From NCBI RefSeq assembly GCF_022921055.1, contig NZ_CP095061.1:4317501-4381500 (forward strand): 64,000 nt of DNA. Reading direction: 5' to 3'. This stretch comes from Hymenobacter volaticus. GTDB taxonomy: Bacteria > Bacteroidota > Bacteroidia > Cytophagales > Hymenobacteraceae. The position numbers were made by a program, and so were the translations under genes. Positions 1 through 9,051 of the stretch are shown piece by piece (position 1 is the stretch's first letter; each line of letters starts with the position of its first letter). The notes below the pieces were generated by a model. It saw only the letters and a program-made list of their open reading frames with translations, did not search any database and was not told where the DNA came from.

Positions 1-210
1 ATTCAATACGGATTAACAATCAGCAATCTCGATAACAAAGGCCTCTTTTGGACGGCAGAGCGGTACTTGATAGAAGTGTCCTCTGGTTCGAAAGAGGCCT
101 TTTCATATTGCTCTAGCAGTTCTCCTGGTAGCTGAATTGGCCTTCACTACAACCGTGGAAAGCTTATAATCATCATTTGATCATTTATCTTTAACCTTGA
201 ATTAATTGTT
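1..210. other. Left-edge intergenic stretch with an inverted repeat
   Basis: No gene is seen. Positions 38-48 and 91-101 form an 11-bp inverted repeat around a roughly 42-base loop, followed by a short T run. It could be the terminator of a gene left of the window, although the long loop makes this uncertain. Confidence 0.3.
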
Positions 211-1344
211 GTGTTTGGCTTGAATATCTCATCGCGCATTATTGCCATCATTCTGTCGTTGCTCGTCGCGGCTGCGCTAACCACGCTAGCGTGGGTAGGC
301 CCTACTATGGAGTTGCGCGAGGGCGTTTTGGCGGCGGGCATCACAGTGGCCACATGCTTTTTGCTGCTGTACTTGATGTTCGAGGCGTTGATTTTCCGCG
401 AAATCAACAGCATCTATTCCAGCTTGGAAAATGTGAAGCGCAAGGAATTTCGGAAGCTGTCTAACAAGTTTCTGTTCCGGCCCGAGCCCCTCAAGCGCAT
501 GCGCGACGAGATAGTGGAAATGGCCGAGCGCAAGCAAAAGGAAATCGACGAACTGAAGCGGCTACAGGCGCTGCGCCGCGAATTTCTGGCCGATGTATCG
601 CACGAGCTGAAAACGCCCATATTCGCCGCACAAGGCTTCTTGCACACCATCCTCGACGATGAGGATGTAGACGATTTCACCCGTCAACGGTTTCTGCAAA
701 AGGCCGCCAAGAGCCTCGATTCATTGGATACGCTGGTCCAGGACCTCGTTACTATTTCGCAATTAGAAAAAGGAGTAGTACGGATGCGCCGCCACAGCTT
801 CGACTTAGTGGCCTTGGTGCAAGAAATTTTCGAGCAATTGGAGTTGAAAGCTACGCACCGCAACGTGCGCTTAGAACTATTTCCACCCGCCTTACCCGAA
901 ACTGGCGTGCGCGTACTGGCCGACCGTAACCGCATTCGCCAAGTACTCGTCAATTTAATTGATAACGCCATTAAATATGGGCGCGAGCACGGGCACGTAG
1001 TCGTCTCGTTGCAGGAAAGCGGCAAAGCAGTGCGCATCTCCGTGCGCGATGATGGAGCAGGCATCCCAAAGCAGCACATGAATCGCATCTTCGAGCGATT
1101 CTACCGAATCGACAAAAGCCGCTCGCGCGACTCGGGTGGTTCTGGCTTAGGCCTGGCTATTTGCAAGCACATAATCGAAGCGCATAAATCGACCATTCGG
1201 GTGCGCAGCGAAATGGGCCAAGGCACTACGCTCGAGTTCAAACTGATAAAGCCCAAGAATGCGCTGCCTGAAGTGAAAGAAAAAAGTGATGAGCTGACCT
1301 TCGATGGGCAGATAAGCGACAACGAGTTATCGGAAAGCAGATAG
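211..1344 (+). CDS. PhoR-like membrane sensor histidine kinase
   Basis: Predicted sensor kinase of 377 aa that autophosphorylates on His and passes the phosphate to a response regulator. Two hydrophobic segments (about residues 8-30 and 40-62) are followed by a HisKA H-box with DVSHELKTP (His131), an N-box around Asn252, the G1 motif DDGAGIP (280-286) and GSGLGLAI (310-317). The periplasmic loop is only about 10 residues, so the signal is probably sensed in the membrane or by a partner. The start is GTG at 211. No response regulator lies downstream; the partner is probably left of the window. The PhoR-like assignment rests on the HisKA/HATPase signatures; the ligand is unknown. Confidence 0.9.
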   Translation: MFGLNISSRIIAIILSLLVAAALTTLAWVGPTMELREGVLAAGITVATCFLLLYLMFEALIFREINSIYSSLENVKRKEFRKLSNKFLFRPEPLKRMRDEIVEMAERKQKEIDELKRLQALRREFLADVSHELKTPIFAAQGFLHTILDDEDVDDFTRQRFLQKAAKSLDSLDTLVQDLVTISQLEKGVVRMRRHSFDLVALVQEIFEQLELKATHRNVRLELFPPALPETGVRVLADRNRIRQVLVNLIDNAIKYGREHGHVVVSLQESGKAVRISVRDDGAGIPKQHMNRIFERFYRIDKSRSRDSGGSGLGLAICKHIIEAHKSTIRVRSEMGQGTTLEFKLIKPKNALPEVKEKSDELTFDGQISDNELSESR

Positions 1345-1431
1345 CGGGCCGCAAATAGATGGCACCTTAGTGCTTACTGTTTTGTCAGGTAGGAGCCGTC
1401 ACTTCATTCCGCTTACCTTTGCGGCTTCCTT

Positions 1432-2145
1432 ATGAAGCTACCTAATTTTCAAGACCTCGTTCTGTTTGAAGACGAAGACTATGTCGTCATCAACAAACCT
1501 CCTTTTCTAGCTACTCTCGACGAGCGATTCGGCGGCGCACCGAACATCTTACGTCTCGCCCGCGAGCAGTACGATGACGTGCAGGCCTGCCACCGTCTCG
1601 ACAAAGAAACGAGCGGTTCGTTGGCACTTGCTAAAAACCCGGCTGCGTATCGCCATTTGGCTATGCAGTTCGAGGACCGCAAAGTGCGCAAAATCTATCA
1701 TGCTGCCGCTTGGGGAGTGCACCAATACGAAGGCTTACGCGTAGAGCGCAACATCGAAACTACCACCAAAGGCAAAGCTCGGTTGGCCTACAACGGCAAA
1801 CCTGCCGTGACACTGGTGCGCACCTTGGAAGCATTTGCCCGCCACACGTTGCTCGAGTGTCAGCCTATCACTGGCCGCATGCACCAGATCCGTCTGCACC
1901 TAGCCTATCTGCAAGCCCCCATTATCGGCGACAAGATGTATGGCGGCGAGGATTTCTATCTGTCTTCCCTGAAGAAGAAATTCAACATGAAAGAAGGTGA
2001 AGAAGAGCAGCCCTTCATCAAACGATTCGCGTTGCACGCCGCCAGCCTCACATTTGCCAAGCTTGACGGAGAGAGCGTTACCATTGAAGCGCCATACCCG
2101 AAAGACTTCCGGGTGCTAGTTGATACACTACGACAGTATCAGTAG
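1432..2145 (+). CDS. RluA-family RNA pseudouridine synthase
   Basis: Enzyme of 237 aa that isomerises specific uridines to pseudouridine in rRNA or tRNA. The catalytic motif HRLDKETSG (residues 54-62, Asp57 as nucleophile) is intact, and GRMHQIRLHLAYL near residue 150 is the second family signature. There is no N-terminal S4 RNA-binding domain, so it resembles the shorter RluA/TruC-type members. A TACCTTTG element at 1414-1421 fits the Bacteroidota -7 box, but I found no well-spaced -33 element. The target nucleotide cannot be deduced. Confidence 0.92.
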   Translation: MKLPNFQDLVLFEDEDYVVINKPPFLATLDERFGGAPNILRLAREQYDDVQACHRLDKETSGSLALAKNPAAYRHLAMQFEDRKVRKIYHAAAWGVHQYEGLRVERNIETTTKGKARLAYNGKPAVTLVRTLEAFARHTLLECQPITGRMHQIRLHLAYLQAPIIGDKMYGGEDFYLSSLKKKFNMKEGEEEQPFIKRFALHAASLTFAKLDGESVTIEAPYPKDFRVLVDTLRQYQ

Positions 2146-2274
2146 GAAGCCATTAGAAATTAGAGTTGAGAGGCCAGCATTCCTTCCTTGAAATAGAGAA
2201 GGGAAACCAGCTTCTTGCCACGCTCTAGTTGCTGTCTTAGAGCTGCTTCCTCGACACAATTATTAATCACTATG

Positions 2275-2304
2275 TTGTAAATCCGACGAAAGGCGGTAAC
2301 TTTG
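2275..2304 (+). promoter_or_regulatory. Bacteroidota-type promoter for rplM
   Basis: A TTG at 2275-2277 and TAACTTTG at 2297-2304 are separated by 19 bases. This matches the TTG/TAnnTTTG layout recognised by the primary sigma factor of Bacteroidota. It lies about 60 bases upstream of rplM. Confidence 0.6.
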
Positions 2305-2366
2305 TGTCCGTTTTTCCCGGACCTAGTTCGGTTTCATCTCATTTACAAACGCTTACCTTCCTCCCA

Positions 2367-2819
2367 ATGGATCATCTGAGCTTCAAGACGGTATCCGTCA
2401 ACAAAGCCAACGCCGATAAGGCCTGGGTTGTGGTTGATGCCAGTGTTGCGCCCCTGGGCCGTCTGGCCAGCCAGATTGCCAACATACTGCGCGGCAAGCA
2501 CAAGCCATCGTTCACGCCCAATTCTGATTGCGGCGACAACGTTATCGTCATCAACGCCGACAACCTGCGTGTGACTGGCAAGAAACTGACCGACAAAATC
2601 TATGTAACCCACTCGGGTTATCCAGGTGGTCAGAAGCGCGTAAACCTGCGCGACAAAAAGGCCAAGAATTCGGCTAGCGTAATCGAGCACGCCGTGAAAG
2701 GCATGCTGCAAGGCAACCGCCTTGGCCGCGAGCAGTTCCGCAACCTGTATGTGTACGCCGGCAACGAGCACCCCCATCAAGCACAGCAGCCACAAGCTGT
2801 TGAATTGAAAAACCTTTAA
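2367..2819 (+). CDS. rplM: 50S ribosomal protein L13
   Basis: Large-subunit ribosomal protein of 150 aa. The opening motif AWVVVDASVAPLGRLASQIA and the central HSGYPGG segment are typical of L13. An in-frame start exists at 2304, but it would overlap the promoter -7 element and add 21 residues foreign to the family, so ATG 2367 is preferred. It is the first gene of rplM-rpsI-rpsB-tsf, the usual order in Bacteroidota. Confidence 0.97.
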   Translation: MDHLSFKTVSVNKANADKAWVVVDASVAPLGRLASQIANILRGKHKPSFTPNSDCGDNVIVINADNLRVTGKKLTDKIYVTHSGYPGGQKRVNLRDKKAKNSASVIEHAVKGMLQGNRLGREQFRNLYVYAGNEHPHQAQQPQAVELKNL

Positions 2820-2859
2820 GCCGACCTTCGGCGTCTTTTTTCTTTAATTTTTTCACTTA

Positions 2860-3246
2860 ATGGAAATTACCAACACCTCTGGTAGAAGAAAAACCTCGGT
2901 GGCCCGCATCTACATGCAGGCCGGGCAAGGGAATATCACTATCAATGGCCGGGACATGAAGACTTACTTCGGTAACGAACTCCTGGAAAACATTGTGAAT
3001 CAGCCGCTCGCTATCGTAGAGCAGGTTGGTCAGTACGACATCAAGGTGAACGTAGGCGGTGGCGGCATTTCGGCTCAGGCTGAAGCCATCCGTTTGGCCA
3101 TCTCGAAAGCCCTCGTAGGGAACAGCGAAGAAGTTCGTCCGGCCCTGAAGAAGGAAGGCTTCATGACCCGCGACCCGCGCATGGTGGAACGCAAGAAATT
3201 TGGCAAGCGCAAAGCTCGTCGTTCGTTCCAGTTCTCGAAACGCTAA
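2860..3246 (+). CDS. rpsI: 30S ribosomal protein S9
   Basis: Small-subunit ribosomal protein of 128 aa with the S9 signature GRRKTSVARIY near the start and the conserved basic tail ending SKR, which reaches toward the P-site tRNA. It lies 40 bases after rplM, and rpsB follows after 18 bases. This fits co-transcription. Confidence 0.97.
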   Translation: MEITNTSGRRKTSVARIYMQAGQGNITINGRDMKTYFGNELLENIVNQPLAIVEQVGQYDIKVNVGGGGISAQAEAIRLAISKALVGNSEEVRPALKKEGFMTRDPRMVERKKFGKRKARRSFQFSKR

Positions 3247-3264
3247 TCCCAGAGGAAATTCATC

Positions 3265-4032
3265 ATGGCTCAGTCCACATCATATAAAGATCTGCTTGAC
3301 GCTGGTGCCCACTTTGGTCACCTTACGCGCAAGTGGGACCCGAAAATGGCTCCGTTCATCTTCATGGAGAAGAACGGTATTCACATCATTGACCTCAACA
3401 AAACGCTTGTTTCGTTGGATCAGGCAGCGAATGCCATCCGCAACATTGCAAAGAGCGGCCGCAAGGTGATGTTCGTTGCAACCAAGAAGCAAGCGCAAGA
3501 GATCGTAACTTCCGAGGCTACCCGCCTCAAAATGCCTTTCGTAACTGACCGGTGGTTGGGCGGTATGCTCACCAACTTCGCTACGGTTCGTAAGTCGCTG
3601 AAGAAAATGAGCACCATCGACAAGATGGTGAAAGAAAACACGGCTTATGCTGCTCTTGCTAAGCGTGAGCGTCTGATGCTGTCGCGTGAGCGTGAAAAGC
3701 TGGAGCGTGTACTCGGTGGTATCGCCGATTTGAGCCGCCTGCCCGCTGCCCTGTTTGTGGTAGACGTAAAGCGCGAGCACATCGCTGTGAAAGAAGCCAA
3801 GAAATTGGGTGTGCCAGTATTCGCTATCTGCGATACCAACTCCAACCCTGAATTGGTAGACTTCCCAATTCCAGCTAACGACGACGCTTCGAAGTCCATT
3901 CAGCTCATCGTAGGCGTGATTGGCAAAGCCATCGAAGAAGGTCTGTCGGAGCGGAAAGTCGACAAAGAAGATGCCGACAAGAAGCAAGCAGAAGACGAAG
4001 GCATCCAGGAGAAACTGACGGCCGACGAATAA
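3265..4032 (+). CDS. rpsB: 30S ribosomal protein S2
   Basis: Small-subunit ribosomal protein of 255 aa. The N-terminal DAGAHFGHLTRKWDPKMAP and internal DRWLGGMLTNF motifs are diagnostic of S2. The C-terminal 25 residues are highly charged and variable, as is common in this family. It is followed by tsf, the usual gene pair. Confidence 0.97.
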   Translation: MAQSTSYKDLLDAGAHFGHLTRKWDPKMAPFIFMEKNGIHIIDLNKTLVSLDQAANAIRNIAKSGRKVMFVATKKQAQEIVTSEATRLKMPFVTDRWLGGMLTNFATVRKSLKKMSTIDKMVKENTAYAALAKRERLMLSREREKLERVLGGIADLSRLPAALFVVDVKREHIAVKEAKKLGVPVFAICDTNSNPELVDFPIPANDDASKSIQLIVGVIGKAIEEGLSERKVDKEDADKKQAEDEGIQEKLTADE

Positions 4033-4052
4033 GCTCTTTAGAAGCGAGAAGT

Positions 4053-4115
4053 AAGAAGTCAGAAGCTAGAATCCGATGGTGCATACCAGTTTCCGGGTTT
4101 TGCTTCTGACTTCTT
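4053..4115 (+). terminator. Hairpin between rpsB and tsf
   Basis: Fourteen-base arms at 4053-4066 and 4102-4115 are perfectly complementary around a 35-base loop, and a CTTTT run follows. It may be a partial terminator or attenuator separating the ribosomal genes from tsf. The long loop lowers confidence. Confidence 0.4.
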
Positions 4116-4183
4116 CTTTTGCCGTTTCCACTCATAAATATCAACACAAGCTAGTAGCCACTAGCATCTAACTTTTCCCAAGA

Positions 4184-5023
4184 ATGGCAGCAATTACCGC
4201 CCAAGACGTGAACAAGCTGCGCGCCATGACCGGCGCCGGCATGATGGATTGCAAAAAAGCCCTGGTAGAAGCCGAAGGCGACTTCGAAGCTGCCCGCGAC
4301 ATCCTGCGCAAGCAAGGCCAGAAAATTGCTGATAAGCGCTCCGACAATGCTACCTCCGAAGGTTTAGTATTGGCAAGCGTAAGCGAAGATGGTACCAATG
4401 GCAAACTGGTAGCGCTGGCTTGCGAGACGGAGCCTGTTTCTAAAGTTGCTGACTTCCGCAACTTGGTGCAGCAAATCCTGGACGCGGCTGTGAAGACCAA
4501 TGCTGCTACCAAGGAAGACCTGCTCGCTTCTTCGCAAGAAGACGGCCGCAGCCTGCAAGACCACATCACCGACCTGATGGGCAAAATCGGCGAGAAGCTG
4601 GACGTGGTAGCTTATGCTAACATGAGCGCTGAGAAAGTAGCTTCTTACATCCACTCCGACGGCAAAAAAGGCGTATTAGTAGGCCTGAAGAACGTGAACG
4701 GTGCTGATGTAACTACTGTAGGCCGCGACGTGGCTATGCAAATTGTGGCCATGAAGCCCGTAGCCGTTGACAAAGATGGCGTAGACGCTGCTACCGTTGA
4801 GCGCGAAATCGAAATCGGCAAAGAGCAGGCGCGTGCTGAAGGCAAGCCCGAGGCTATGCTGGAGAAGATTGCTCAAGGCAAGCTCAACAAGTTCTACAAA
4901 GAGAATACCCTGCTCAACCAAGAGTTTGTGAAGGACAATTCGTTGACCATCGCTCAGCTGCTCGACAAAACGTCAAAAGGTATGACAGTAACTGACTTCA
5001 AGCGTGTAGCTATTGGTGCTTAA
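4184..5023 (+). CDS. tsf: Translation elongation factor Ts
   Basis: Guanine-nucleotide exchange factor for EF-Tu, 279 aa. The N-terminal UBA-like domain has VNKLRAMTGAGMMDCKKAL, followed by the dimerisation domain and the conserved EQARAEGKPE segment. Length is normal for the family. It is the last gene of the ribosomal block and is followed directly by a strong terminator. Confidence 0.97.
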   Translation: MAAITAQDVNKLRAMTGAGMMDCKKALVEAEGDFEAARDILRKQGQKIADKRSDNATSEGLVLASVSEDGTNGKLVALACETEPVSKVADFRNLVQQILDAAVKTNAATKEDLLASSQEDGRSLQDHITDLMGKIGEKLDVVAYANMSAEKVASYIHSDGKKGVLVGLKNVNGADVTTVGRDVAMQIVAMKPVAVDKDGVDAATVEREIEIGKEQARAEGKPEAMLEKIAQGKLNKFYKENTLLNQEFVKDNSLTIAQLLDKTSKGMTVTDFKRVAIGA

Positions 5024-5040
5024 GCTTCAAGGCTGATCAC

Positions 5041-5077
5041 AAAAAGCCCCGCTGGCATTGTGCCAGCGGGGCTTTTT
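5041..5077 (+). terminator. Strong intrinsic terminator after tsf
   Basis: Perfect 17-bp arms (5041-5057 and 5061-5077) flank a three-base loop; the stem is G/C-rich with an A tract on one side and a T tract on the other. It ends the rplM-rpsI-rpsB-tsf transcript. Confidence 0.9.
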
Positions 5078-5091
5078 GTAATTTGCGGCCT

Positions 5092-5403
5092 ATGGATGAA
5101 CACACGAAAAGAGCTTACCGATACTTGCTATATCACTTCTTGCAGACTATCCGCAAGCCACCTCGTGAGAACCCAGCAGAAAGGTTTACCGATGAGCAGC
5201 GTAGGCGTTATATCAACTACGCAGGGCCAGTCGCTTATCTGCTTCATAACCTAGCGTTATTAGGAGCAAATGACTTTAAAGACTTCGATGAAAAGGCATT
5301 TTGGAACGGGTTTGATGATTTCAGTCAACGCTGTCCTGAAATAGATGTGAGTCACTTCAGAAGAGTTTTTGAATCCGAGTTGCTCCGGCATTCCAACGAT
5401 TAA
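5092..5403 (+). CDS. Small hypothetical protein
   Basis: Unrecognised protein of 103 aa, soluble and mostly helical in appearance, with no signal peptide or membrane segment. The sequence is rich in aromatic and charged residues (for example FDEKAFWNGFDDF). The ATG at 5092 is preferred over an in-frame TTG at 5083. It starts 15 bases after the tsf terminator and its stop codon overlaps the corrected end of the convergent DUF3089 gene. Function unknown. Confidence 0.65.
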   Translation: MDEHTKRAYRYLLYHFLQTIRKPPRENPAERFTDEQRRRYINYAGPVAYLLHNLALLGANDFKDFDEKAFWNGFDDFSQRCPEIDVSHFRRVFESELLRHSND

Positions 5404-6454
5404 TGTCCTACCTGCCGCTCGTACGCTCGCACTCGTGCGGCTGCGTTTTGCCGGATATTCATGTAGAACAGGGCGTAATCGTCGAGGTGAAAAGAATGAC
5501 TGAGTTCCGGGTGGCCAGGAAGAAGAAAGCGGGGATAACCGAAAGGCTTAGGCCGGTGAATCCAAAGTAGCCCGTTGTGAACTTTGGCATCGACTACGGC
5601 GGTATCAACAGTATTGAATGCGTAAGGAACACCCCTAAGTTTAGGCTAGCCGGCGCAGTGACTGTATCGCGCGTCCAGGTGAGCGGATTGGTGACAGCGC
5701 CTTGCTGATAGGGAGCGTATTCCTGGTCCCAATCCACGGTATTCCAGGCAACGTAACAACCAGTTTGCGTGGAGTCTTCGCAGGGCCGAACAACTTGCAG
5801 CGCATTAGTGGGCACGTTGAAGCCAACAAGGTAGGCAGCAACCAACTGGCGACGCAGCGCAGGACTCTGGTCGAAAAAGTCGTGGAGCAGGTGGGTGAGG
5901 TGACGCGTGCCTTGGCTATGGCTAGCTAGTATTATCGGCCGGTTTTGGTTGTAATGCGCGAGGTAATATTGGAAAGCGGCTTTCACGTCTTCGTAAGCCA
6001 AATCAATGGCTTGGTTACCGTTGCCAGTTTGCTCATCAAAGAATGAAAAGAGTGTGGCCTGCCGGTAGCGTGGAGCATAAATGCGCCCCACATTATTGAA
6101 AACCGAGGCTTGTCGGCGGATGGTACTGATGTCGGTTATGTGATTAATTTTTTGATTGTTAAGGTCTGCATTCCAACCGGCTCGGCCTAGGTAAGTGGTC
6201 GGGTGCACGAAAAACACGTCGACAGTGGCCGTGGCTTGCGCATCCTGCAAGCCTGAGTGGCTAGGCACTACATCGGCAGCATCGATACGGGTAGGCAGTG
6301 CCGCCCAACTGGTAGACAGGGCGTAGTCAGGGGCAGGCGGTGTGGGGCAGCGGGTGTATTCGCGGTTTGGTTTGATAACGTTGAGGCAAGAGCAAAGCAA
6401 AACAGGTAGGATCAGCACTAGCCGACACAAAAGGCGATAAATAGCAGAAATCAT
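5400..6454 (-). CDS. DUF3089 alpha/beta-hydrolase-like protein, frameshifted
   Basis: Exported hydrolase-like protein, about 351 aa once corrected. It has a hydrophobic N-terminus with a possible lipobox ending LLCSC, a VFFVHPTTYLG strand and the nucleophile-elbow-like ASHSQGTRH, as in DUF3089. The uninterrupted frame stops at 5594 after a non-conserved tail. The typical C-terminal segment continues in another frame (LLWIHRPKPFGYPRF, HPELSHSFHLDDYALFYMN) to a stop at 5400-5402. One extra G in the run at 5632-5635 restores SLNLGGVPYAF, the expected motif. A sequence error is likelier than a pseudogene. The substrate is unknown. Confidence 0.8.
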
Positions 6455-7015
6455 AGAAAGCCGATAGCACTACCAAGGCGCCGCTTAAGCATAGCGGCAC
6501 ATTTCATTTATGGTACAGTAAAAGTACAGCAGAAGGCGCAGGTAATCAGGTGGTAAAAGCAGTGAAATAGTAAGTCAACGAGATTTTAATTCAAAATCTC
6601 TTACTTGCATTACCCCGCCAGCGTTAGCTTTTGCGCCATCTCGCTCGATACGCTTTTATGGTTATACCTAATCAGGAAGGCCGCTCGTTTGAAACGTTTA
6701 CTGCTCGATTAGGCATTGGACGCCATTCTCTCTGTAAACGAGAAAACAGTCAACCTTGTACTTTCCGGTTAAGCTTAACAATAACTAATAAGCAGATTAC
6801 ATTTTTTAATGCGCACGCCACGAAGCACATAGGTTGTAGCCCTCTTTCAACCTGAACTGAGTGGCACGATATTGCCTTGACATTTTTTGCTTTGCTAGTC
6901 CTCGCCTCATTTACCAACCAACTCTCTAGCCGGAATGCATTGTCAGCGAAAGCACCGAATGAACGTATTAGCTAGTCAGTGTCTTTCCTGTACCTTACTT
7001 TGCTTTCATTCCTTC
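6455..7015. other. 560-base divergent intergenic region
   Basis: This lies between the divergent DUF3089 gene and the start of the tubulin/actin/stator cluster, so it should hold promoters for both. I see no conserved gene. A 74-codon open frame at 6631-6855 has no family-like features. No convincing -33/-7 pair or RNA element was identified. Confidence 0.5.
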
Positions 7016-8353
7016 ATGGCCTCGACAAGTAAACTCCACCTATCTTTTTGGGCCTTTGGCTTGGCTTTGCTGCTAAGCGCCTGCGATGTACCTGGTGAGA
7101 AGCGAGCCGCAAGCAAGGCCGCTGCTACAACTCCTACTGCTTCCAAAAACGAAGAAGCGACCACCAAAGCCACGGGTTTGCGCCAGCTCAATGTATTTGT
7201 TGATATATCGGGCGGCATGCAGGGGTTTGTAAGGGCTAACCGGCCAGGTGACCTGGGTAGCGAGTTCCAGCGTACGGTTACAGCTCTGCTTTCCGATGTG
7301 CAAGGTCGCACCACCCAAGGTACCACAGCGGGCTACTATTTCGTGAAGGAAGCTCCTGTGGTGCAGCCTACCTCCTACGCTGAGCTTAGCCAGACCATCA
7401 GCCGAGGTATCGAGAACCCGGCGACGGGCACTGAAATGCCCGATATGCTGCGCGAAGTACTGAAGCTACAAACGCAGAAGCCTGGTACGGTTAGCATTAT
7501 CGTTTCAGACTTCATCTACGGTCCCAAGGACCCTACGCAAACCTGGCGCGTGCGTACCGATGTGAAAGATGCCTTGACAACGGCCAATCCGGCGGAACTG
7601 GCCGTGTCGGTGTTTGCAAATACATCTGAATTTCGGGGAAATTTCTATCCTGGCAACCGGACCAAGCGGCAAACACTAGCCGGGACTAAATTACCGTATT
7701 ACGTGTGGGTGCTCGGGCCAGCGCCCTTGGTGGCGCAAGTGAATCAGCAACTGATGGGCCGGCTAGACCAGCAGCCCCAAGTGCATTTCAATGCCAAATA
7801 TGAGGCGCCGCAATACGGCGTCGTGACGGGCTACCAGGGGAAAGGCGAGTGGTACGCCGAGCCTGGGCCGCAAGGGGGCAAGGCTACGGGCGTGTCGTTC
7901 ACTTCTTTATCGGCGAAAGAACCCGCGCAGTTCGTAGTAGGATTTGATTTAAAGCACTTGCCGCTGGCGGCGCAAAAGAGCTTTTCCGGGGCGCAGCTAC
8001 GCCTGGAGCCTGGCAACACTGATGCCAAGCTAGTAAGAACGTGGGCTGCCGCCGGTGGTCCGCCGGTACCCGCCGCGGGCCGGGCGTATACGCATTTCTC
8101 TCAAATCAGCGTTTCGAAGCTTCCTTCTACGGCCTCGCGCCAGAAGCCACAACTGCTCCGGTTGGCATTACCGCCTACAGCTCCCACTTGGGCTGCCACC
8201 TATTCCACCACCAACGACAGCAACATAGCCAGCCAAGGCCCCAAAACTTTTCTGCTAACCGAAGTACTGGCGGGTGTAGCTGAAAGCTTCGGCAGCCAAT
8301 CCGCCACTGGACCTATGCTCTTCGACGTGCCGGTGGCCTTACGCCGCGACTAA
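7016..8353 (+). CDS. vWA-like lipoprotein, first gene of the tubulin/actin/stator cluster
   Basis: Predicted lipoprotein of 445 aa. The ATG at 7016 gives a clean lipoprotein signal (LALLLSACDVPG, Cys at the cleavage site); an upstream in-frame ATG at 6935 would bury it. The domain after a short linker begins LNVFVDISGGMQGF and continues to VSIIVSDFIYG, which resembles the first strand and MIDAS region of von Willebrand A domains. The usual DxSxS is degenerate (DISGG), so metal binding is uncertain. The C-terminal 200 residues are beta-rich and unrecognised. Same strand and direction as the following six genes. Probably a periplasmic or surface component; role unknown. Confidence 0.72.
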   Translation: MASTSKLHLSFWAFGLALLLSACDVPGEKRAASKAAATTPTASKNEEATTKATGLRQLNVFVDISGGMQGFVRANRPGDLGSEFQRTVTALLSDVQGRTTQGTTAGYYFVKEAPVVQPTSYAELSQTISRGIENPATGTEMPDMLREVLKLQTQKPGTVSIIVSDFIYGPKDPTQTWRVRTDVKDALTTANPAELAVSVFANTSEFRGNFYPGNRTKRQTLAGTKLPYYVWVLGPAPLVAQVNQQLMGRLDQQPQVHFNAKYEAPQYGVVTGYQGKGEWYAEPGPQGGKATGVSFTSLSAKEPAQFVVGFDLKHLPLAAQKSFSGAQLRLEPGNTDAKLVRTWAAAGGPPVPAAGRAYTHFSQISVSKLPSTASRQKPQLLRLALPPTAPTWAATYSTTNDSNIASQGPKTFLLTEVLAGVAESFGSQSATGPMLFDVPVALRRD

Positions 8354-8409
8354 CAACCTGTCTGCTCTTCTATTCTCGTTTACCGCTCCTTCCTTTCTCT
8401 TCCAACTCT

Positions 8410-8865
8410 ATGCTCCAATCGTTTTTCACTGCGCTTTACCAAGCTTTATTGGGTAACCCGGACCCTTCCAGCCTTATTCCGGTGTACCGCCAGAGTATTT
8501 TCCCGGGAGTGGGGTTGACTACCTTCTTCGTGGCTTTGGCTATGGCGCTTTTGTTTTATGTGGTGCTAAACCGTGTGGTCACCACGTCCTTTTTCAAAAC
8601 GCAGCATTGGGCCATCATGCTGTTACTAACGGCAGTACTCGGCGCCATCGTGGCTTGGCAACAGGCCGCCGCCGCGGTAGAAGCACAATTAGCCGAAACG
8701 GGCGAAGAATTAGCAGTAGCGCAGGTTTCCACACTGAAGCGCTACCTGTGGGGATTCACGGCCACGAATACGTTAGTAGCCGTCCTGTTTTTCATCCTGT
8801 GCTCTTTCGCTGTGAAGAGCCTTTCGGTAAGCGCCCGCACTACGCCAGTCCGCTGGCCTAACTAG
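8410..8865 (+). CDS. Three-helix membrane protein of the tubulin/actin/stator cluster
   Basis: Unrecognised integral membrane protein of 151 aa. Three hydrophobic helices are visible (about residues 35-58, 68-87 and 112-135), with an alanine/glutamate-rich helical stretch between the second and third. It lies 56 bases after the lipoprotein gene and 186 bases before the tubulin-like gene. Its position suggests a membrane anchor or adaptor for the cluster, an inference from context only. Confidence 0.65.
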   Translation: MLQSFFTALYQALLGNPDPSSLIPVYRQSIFPGVGLTTFFVALAMALLFYVVLNRVVTTSFFKTQHWAIMLLLTAVLGAIVAWQQAAAAVEAQLAETGEELAVAQVSTLKRYLWGFTATNTLVAVLFFILCSFAVKSLSVSARTTPVRWPN

Positions 8866-9051
8866 AGTATCATCTTAGTAGACCGTCTTGCTGAGCTTGC
8901 CGACGCATTACGGCAGAGTAGTACACCCTGACGCATGTTCACAACAGCTCGAGCAACCTACTTCAGCTTCGCTCAGCAAAACAGTCGGGTATAATCCTTC
9001 AAATAGGGCAGATACAGTGCTCAGTGCTGTTTTAGCCACTTCCTTTTACAC

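Noticed and set aside
3280..3987. A 235-codon minus-strand open frame opposite rpsB
   Set aside because: It is a shadow frame of rpsB, which has unmistakable S2 motifs on the plus strand.
6631..6855. A 74-codon open frame in the divergent intergenic region
   Set aside because: It has no ATG start, no recognisable motif, and sits in non-coding-like sequence between divergent genes.
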